Position numbers and translations under genes: made by a program. Below the pieces are notes generated by a model. The model was given only the letters and a program-made list of their open reading frames with translations. It was not told the origin of the DNA and made no database searches. This document shows, in pieces, positions 55,920-60,433 of a DNA stretch of 60,433 nucleotides. Position 1 is the first letter of the stretch. Each line of letters begins with the position of its first letter. The DNA comes from Candidatus Moraniibacteriota bacterium (GTDB taxonomy: Bacteria; Patescibacteriota; Minisyncoccia; Moranbacterales; UBA1568): positions 1 to 60,433 of the forward strand of contig JAQTRS010000007.1 of NCBI GenBank assembly GCA_028711705.1, given 5' to 3'.

Positions 55920-56564
55920 CTAAAACAAAAAGCCTCGGCTTTGCATAAAGTCAACCGGATGCTTTGCCTGCTTTTGGAGATTACATGTTTTTCTTAATAG
56001 CTGGATATTTGAATCTTCATTGCTACCGCCCAAAGCCAGCGGCATTATGTGATCCATGTGGAAATCTTTGCCCAGAGGTTGACGGCAGCAAGGACATTTA
56101 CCGCGCTGTAGCTGGTAAAGTTTTTCAGGCAAGCCTTTGGATAAAGTGCCACCGGATTGCTGTTTTAGAGCGCGGCGTTTATGCCAGGCTCTCTTACATG
56201 CTTCTTTGTGGGCCTCTTTGTTGGATTGCTGCCACGCCTTGCCATAAGTCGATATCTGTTGTCCGTGGGCTTCGCGGTACTCCTTTTTGCGCGCTAATAT
56301 TTCTTCTTTATTGGACGATCTCCAAGCCTTTTGTCGCGCAGCTATCTTATCTTTATTGACGGCTCGATAGGCCTTCTTTTGCTCCGCTTTTCTCATTTTG
56401 TTGGCGGCGTCATAAGCCGCTATTTCCGCTTTATGGGCAGCTCGGTAGGCTTTGTGGTACGCAGACCTGTCTTCTGTTGTCATGGGACACCCTTTATCAG
56501 TAGGTTTATCGAAGGAATGTGGCAACAGGTGATAAGCCCGCTTTCGGATGCGCATCCTAGCCAC
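55920..56564 (-). CDS. HNH endonuclease
   Basis: RGKCPCCRQPLGKDFHMDHIMPLALGGSNEDSNIQLLRKTCNLQK. Confidence 0.92.
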   Translation of the reverse strand: MARMRIRKRAYHLLPHSFDKPTDKGCPMTTEDRSAYHKAYRAAHKAEIAAYDAANKMRKAEQKKAYRAVNKDKIAARQKAWRSSNKEEILARKKEYREAHGQQISTYGKAWQQSNKEAHKEACKRAWHKRRALKQQSGGTLSKGLPEKLYQLQRGKCPCCRQPLGKDFHMDHIMPLALGGSNEDSNIQLLRKTCNLQKQAKHPVDFMQSRGFLF

Positions 56565-56588
56565 TGCCTATTATACTATAATAATATT

Positions 56589-56744
56589 ATGAAAAATACA
56601 TTGAAAATCTTATGTGCAGCGCATCGTCGAAGCCCTGGGTCGCGCGATATTGAGCGCATTGTCGGGGCCTTAATCGACGCCGGTTTTATTGACAAACTGG
56701 CGGCGGCGGTTGTCCGGCGCCAAGTTCAGGATGATCTCAAATGA
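56589..56744 (+). CDS. Small hypothetical protein
   Basis: MKNTLKILCAAHRRSPGSRDIERIVGALIDAGFIDKLAAAVVRRQ; internal ATG of ORF 56331..56744. Confidence 0.55.
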   Translation: MKNTLKILCAAHRRSPGSRDIERIVGALIDAGFIDKLAAAVVRRQVQDDLK

Positions 56745-57070
56745 ATGACTATGTGAATGCCTTAATCTACATCGGCTTTGGCTTAATCGGAGCCGGATTC
56801 CACTATGGCAAAAAACGCTGGGTGGACAAGACCACCAATGATACGGTCAGCCAGTACCTGTTTGCGCACCTGCCGTCCACTTTTTATTCATTAGCGGGCA
56901 TGGCCTTTGCCGAGGCCAATCTCAGTTTGCTGCAAACCTCAAGCGCCTTGAGTCTGGCCAATGTCATCGGCGCGCTGACGCTGGGGTACGCCGCCGACTC
57001 CGGCATCAACCGCAGTACGGAAGCGCCGATTGTCGCGCAAACGGTCGAGCTGGTGAAGGAGTCAAAATGA
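56741..57070 (+). CDS. Hypothetical membrane protein
   Basis: 109 aa with hydrophobic segments. Confidence 0.65.
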   Translation: MNDYVNALIYIGFGLIGAGFHYGKKRWVDKTTNDTVSQYLFAHLPSTFYSLAGMAFAEANLSLLQTSSALSLANVIGALTLGYAADSGINRSTEAPIVAQTVELVKESK

Positions 57071-57131
57071 CGCCATTATTTTTGTACGCGCTATATTACC
57101 TGATTTACTTTTTACTGACTTAGGAATCCCC

Positions 57132-57317
57132 GTGAATTTAATAAACCTGCTTCTCGTGATCGTCGTCATCGGTTTTTTGCTCTGGGTTTGCAATACGCTG
57201 ATCCCGATGGAGCCGCGCGTTCAGCAAATCCTTAACGCCGTGGTCATCGTGGTGCTGGTGTTGTGGCTGCTGGGCGTGTTTTTAGGGCCGCTGCCGAACA
57301 TCCACATTGGCCGATGA
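57132..57317 (+). CDS. Small membrane protein (Thivi_2564-like; possible holin)
   Basis: Two TM segments, MNLINLLLVIVVIGFLLWVCNTLIPMEPRVQQILNAVVIVVLVLWLLGVF. Confidence 0.65.
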   Translation: MNLINLLLVIVVIGFLLWVCNTLIPMEPRVQQILNAVVIVVLVLWLLGVFLGPLPNIHIGR

Positions 57318-57538
57318 GCAACGTTGTTAACTTGCATGAATACACGCGCCTTGCTATTGATCCCGATAATGTGCTGGAAGGCGCAAAAGGGGAATTAGCG
57401 GAGGTGCTGGTGATCGGCCATTGCAAAGACGGCAGCGACTGGTTTGCGGCCAGCACGAGCGACGGCGGCAAACTGCTTTGGCTGCTGGAACTGTTTAAGC
57501 ACAAGCTGATGCGCGGGGACTTCGGCGAGGATGATTAA
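57314..57538 (+). CDS. Hypothetical protein
   Basis: MSNVVNLHEYTRLAIDPDNVLEGAKGELAEVLVIGHCKDGSDWFA. Confidence 0.7.
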   Translation: MSNVVNLHEYTRLAIDPDNVLEGAKGELAEVLVIGHCKDGSDWFAASTSDGGKLLWLLELFKHKLMRGDFGEDD

Positions 57539-57541
57539 GCG

Positions 57542-58027
57542 GTGATTTACGCCCTGATCGCCGTCTTGCTGGCCGGTTTCGGCGCCGGTTTCGGCCTGGA
57601 GCACACGCTCGCCGAGGCCAAAGTCCGGCGCCTGGAAAGCGCCATTCAGCGGCAGAAAACCGAGGCGCAAAGCGTGCTCAAGGCTGTTGTTGAAAAAGTG
57701 GCGCAACAGCAACAACACCAATTACGCGCCAATCAGGAGCTGGAAGATGCCCGAACCTCATCGATTCACACTATTAACGCTTATCATGACCGGCTGGCTG
57801 CTGTCCGCCTGCGCGTCCCCGTCGCCCGGCGTGGTAGTCCGGGCCCCGTGTCCGCAGGTCCGGATACCGCCCAGCTTCACCACGATGACGCCGACGCCGC
57901 CGACTTTTCAGCGGCGTTTGCTCGATACCTTACCGAAGAATCTTTCCGGGCCGACCGGTGCGCGGTAGACAAGAACGCCTTATTGCAGTTCGTGCGCGCC
58001 GGATGCGGCCTTGACCGAGCCGACTGA
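57542..58027 (+). CDS. Rz-like inner-membrane spanin
   Basis: N-terminal TM then coiled coil. Confidence 0.75.
   Translation: MIYALIAVLLAGFGAGFGLEHTLAEAKVRRLESAIQRQKTEAQSVLKAVVEKVAQQQQHQLRANQELEDARTSSIHTINAYHDRLAAVRLRVPVARRGSPGPVSAGPDTAQLHHDDADAADFSAAFARYLTEESFRADRCAVDKNALLQFVRAGCGLDRAD
57747..57968 (+). CDS. Rz1-like outer-membrane spanin lipoprotein nested in Rz
   Basis: MPEPHRFTLLTLIMTGWLLSACASPSP lipobox LLSAC; different frame inside Rz. Confidence 0.85.
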   Translation: MPEPHRFTLLTLIMTGWLLSACASPSPGVVVRAPCPQVRIPPSFTTMTPTPPTFQRRLLDTLPKNLSGPTGAR

Positions 58028-58499
58028 GCGCCGCGAGGATTCGGCCACCCGGCTGATTGTCCGGATTGCGGTGCTGGAGGCCAAGCACGAGGAAGCCTTG
58101 CGCATCCGCGTCTATCAGGAGGCGGAATTAAGCCGCCTGGGCGCGCAGGACAGCAAAATGGCGGACGCCTTGAATGAGATCAACGGCAAATTCGACAGCC
58201 TGATCGCCAAGTTTTCCATTGGCTATAAAGTGCTGGCCGTCGGCGCTACGGTGCTGGTGGCGAGTATCGGCGGCTTTACCGCCTATAACGCCATGCTGGA
58301 CGCCAAGTACAAGCCCAAAATCGACTACGCCATCGATCAGGTCAACGCCAACCGGGACCATTCCGACCAGGCCAAGGCGCAGGTGCGGCTGCAGGCGGAA
58401 CTCCTGAAGCAGCAGCAGGAGGCGGTCGAGGACGTGGCGGACAAGGTCGAACGGATTAAAAAACTGAAAGTGATCCGCGCCTCGAGGACGGTTAAATGA
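58011..58499 (+). CDS. Hypothetical coiled-coil/TM protein
   Basis: 162 aa ORF. Confidence 0.65.
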   Translation: MTEPTERREDSATRLIVRIAVLEAKHEEALRIRVYQEAELSRLGAQDSKMADALNEINGKFDSLIAKFSIGYKVLAVGATVLVASIGGFTAYNAMLDAKYKPKIDYAIDQVNANRDHSDQAKAQVRLQAELLKQQQEAVEDVADKVERIKKLKVIRASRTVK

Positions 58500-58674
58500 G
58501 CGACATCAAAAGCCTGGAAACCCTGCTGTACAAGCTGCATGACGAGCGCGTTCGCTGCGAGGCCGACAGCGAGCGCAGTCAGGCGCAACTGGAGTCTCTC
58601 TGGCAGCGCATCATTATTTACGAAGCCGAACTGGAGGCGGCGCGGCTGGCGGCGGGCTGGCGGCGGCCCGGCTG

Positions 58675-58950
58675 ATGCAGTTTCGCGTCGAACCCATCAG
58701 CGATGCCTGGCATATCCGCGCGTATCCGAATGCCCTGCATGTCAGCAAAGGCGATCACCGGGACACCGGCGCGCCCTATCTGTGGCACGCCCTGATCATT
58801 GCCGTGGGCAACGGCGAGTGCTTTGCCTACGGCCTGGACGACAAAATCAGCCAGCCGCAGTTTTTGGGGCTGTGCGATGAGTTGCGCCGCTTGCGCTTTA
58901 CCGGCGTCGGCTGGCATCAGGGCGGCGTGGTCAGGCGGCAGGCGCTGTAG
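58675..58950 (+). CDS. Hypothetical protein
   Basis: 91 aa ORF. Confidence 0.6.
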   Translation: MQFRVEPISDAWHIRAYPNALHVSKGDHRDTGAPYLWHALIIAVGNGECFAYGLDDKISQPQFLGLCDELRRLRFTGVGWHQGGVVRRQAL

Positions 58951-58971
58951 GGGCCTATTTAGCGTTAGGCA
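58924..58971. repeat. Short repeat module copy 1
   Basis: cgctgtaggggcctatttagcgttaggca identical to copy 3; gcggcaggcgctgtagggg identical to copy 2. Confidence 0.8.
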
Positions 58972-59169
58972 TCGTTGAATCAATTTTCGCACGGTGCATT
59001 GCTAAGTAGTTGTCACATTCTACGCCGCGTGCAGACACGGTGTAGTTAAACGTCGCCATGCTCTGCCATGAGCTAGGCGCGGCCTGTATCCGGCGGCAAT
59101 GCCCGGCGTTAGGGCAAAGCGTCTGTGTGCACATCGTTATATCTGCCATTCAATATCTTTATTAAAAAA

Positions 59170-59499
59170 CTAATTAAATACGCCATGTCTTATCGGTCTG
59201 GCATTGTACATAATTTGTTCACGGTTTTGCTGCTGCTGCTCCAGCTGAATCATTTGCTGTTGATTGCGTAATACTTGAATTAGTGAACGGCGTGGTGCGG
59301 CGGCAGGCGCTGTAGGGGTATATTCTGCGTTAACCATGCATTCCCCATTCCAAATGAGACGTATGTTCCCTTTTTCTCTTCCGCATTTAAGGCATTTAAG
59401 GCATATATGAAATTCTGTGACTATAGGTGCTTTAATGTCCGGTATCCAATTCTGGATAACTTTAAACTTATGGATTCCTATCTTGCATAATATATTCAT
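59170..59499 (-). CDS. Small zinc-binding-like protein
   Basis: 109 aa, CLKCLKCGREKG. Confidence 0.55.
   Translation of the reverse strand: MNILCKIGIHKFKVIQNWIPDIKAPIVTEFHICLKCLKCGREKGNIRLIWNGECMVNAEYTPTAPAAAPRRSLIQVLRNQQQMIQLEQQQQNREQIMYNARPIRHGVFN
59289..59336. repeat. Short repeat module copy 2 (within ORF 59170..59499)
   Basis: ggcgtggtgcggcggcaggcgctgtaggggtatattctgcgttaacc. Confidence 0.75.
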
Positions 59500-59550
59500 T
59501 TTTAATCTCCAAAAAAATGCCCGCCTGGAATTCAGCCAACTTCATGCCGC

Positions 59551-59579
59551 CGCTGTAGGGGCCTATTTAGCGTTAGGCA
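59551..59579. repeat. Short repeat module copy 3
   Basis: 29 bp identical to copy 1. Confidence 0.8.
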
Positions 59580-59591
59580 CTTACCATGCCT

Positions 59592-59819
59592 TTAAGTTGT
59601 GCTAGTGTTTCCGGGATTGCCTGCATGGCTCCCATCCATCATACGAATTACTTCATTGAATTTTTTATCCACATTTCTTTGCCTGATGAGCATCACTAAT
59701 AAGAGGACAAAAAATGCGCATGGAATAGAGAGCGGCCATAAATCAGATAAAAAAAACGTGATTCCAAAGATTTCAAAGATTTGCATTTGTTTTCTCCACA
59801 TGCTTAACCCGTAAATCAA
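59592..59819 (-). CDS. Small membrane protein
   Basis: 75 aa, one TM. Confidence 0.5.
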   Translation of the reverse strand: MIYGLSMWRKQMQIFEIFGITFFLSDLWPLSIPCAFFVLLLVMLIRQRNVDKKFNEVIRMMDGSHAGNPGNTSTT

Positions 59820-59848
59820 CGGGAAGCGGTTTCAATCTATCGTTAAAA

Positions 59849-60100
59849 TTACAACGCGTCGCCGCGTCCCGTTATTATTGCGTTATACACATAAGCTGTG
59901 GCGATTATAAAATGACATTGTTTGCAAACAATGTCGCCACCGACAAATGTTTCCGATACATCGTTGTTATGAGCGCCTTCAAAAAATGTTGGCTGTATCT
60001 TGTCACAAATTTCACACCAAAAATGCGTCATTGTATCTAACCCGTCATTCAACGCAGACCCGCCGACCTGTGGCGTTTTCGTAGTTTCGTTTGTGTTCAT
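59849..60100 (-). CDS. Small zinc-ribbon protein
   Basis: 83 aa; CEICDKI...CKQCHF. Confidence 0.55.
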   Translation of the reverse strand: MNTNETTKTPQVGGSALNDGLDTMTHFWCEICDKIQPTFFEGAHNNDVSETFVGGDIVCKQCHFIIATAYVYNAIITGRGDAL

Positions 60101-60151
60101 AGTTCCTCGCTTCGTTTAAGTTCTTCGCACGGCGGGCTGGTTAATTTTGCG

Positions 60152-60412
60152 TTAGGCACACTCAAAAACATTCATTTTTGGTGGCTCTTTAAAAACGCTT
60201 CGGTTCTCGTAGGTTTCATCAATCCAGTATCTACACTCAGTTAATGTTTCGCGCAAACTGGCGAGTTCAAGCGCTTGTTCGTCAAGACGCAAAGCGGCCT
60301 CTCTTATTAGGTAGCCCAGTGCTTTTTCTGATAGGTCATTGTCTGGCGCGGCTTTCCGTAGCGAGCGGGCGAGTCGTTTCACCAATTGCGCTAAATCGTC
60401 CACTACTTTCAA
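60152..60412 (-). CDS. Hypothetical protein; C-terminal part of the ORF that starts at 81(-) across the circular junction
   Basis: Reading frame continuous with 81..1 (minus). Confidence 0.75.
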   Translation of the reverse strand: MKVVDDLAQLVKRLARSLRKAAPDNDLSEKALGYLIREAALRLDEQALELASLRETLTECRYWIDETYENRSVFKEPPKMNVFECA

Positions 60413-60433
60413 TTCCCCGTAATCTTTGGCTGC

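Larger units (their letters stand above)
1..60433. other. Circular phage genome contig with 21-bp terminal overlap (60413-60433 = 1-21)
   Basis: ttccccgtaatctttggctgc is at both ends. Minus-strand ORF from ATG at 81 reads through position 1 into 60412..60152 in frame (MSYEVWGEPDERPECQDCKEAAKDYGE-LKVVDDLAQ...ECA*). Confidence 0.93.

Noticed and set aside
58924-60412. Integron attC sites
   Set aside because: GTTAGGC-like cores recur, but I could not find the matching RYYYAAC partner with a convincing folded stem, and the integrase is a phage-type enzyme, not IntI. Kept only as repeat-bounded cassettes.

Overview
The window looks like one complete circular temperate phage genome. The last 21 bp (60413-60433) repeat bases 1-21, one ORF reads in frame across that junction, and the unique length is about 60,412 bp. 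Gene content resembles temperate podoviruses: N4-gp56-like capsid protein, TerS/TerL, a portal-like protein, and one giant 4,959-aa polyvalent protein, as in Bcep22-like phages. The most unusual locus is 1.9-3.44 kb. It holds an array of at least 16 strictly phased 37-bp units of the form TGGCTCGCT-N9-TGTTTCTGT-N10 (9+9+9+10). In the middle of the array lies a gene for an IS110-family-like protein that has the Tnp_20/HhH region but no recognisable N-terminal DEDD (RuvC-like) domain. This has some formal resemblance to guide arrays or bridge RNA, but it is neither CRISPR nor a canonical IS110 element, and its function is unknown. Other main observations: a 319-nt endonuclease-less group I intron splitting the major capsid gene, with splice sites resolvable to the base; alternate-frame ORFs nested in low-complexity linkers of the giant gene; a glycosyltransferase / radical-SAM / RCC1-repeat cluster in the tail region; two toxin-antitoxin modules; a tRNA-3'-end attP with integrase arm repeats; a lambda-like OL/OR operator arrangement; and a recurrent extended -10 promoter motif. 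All family calls are from reading the sequence; no database search was run.
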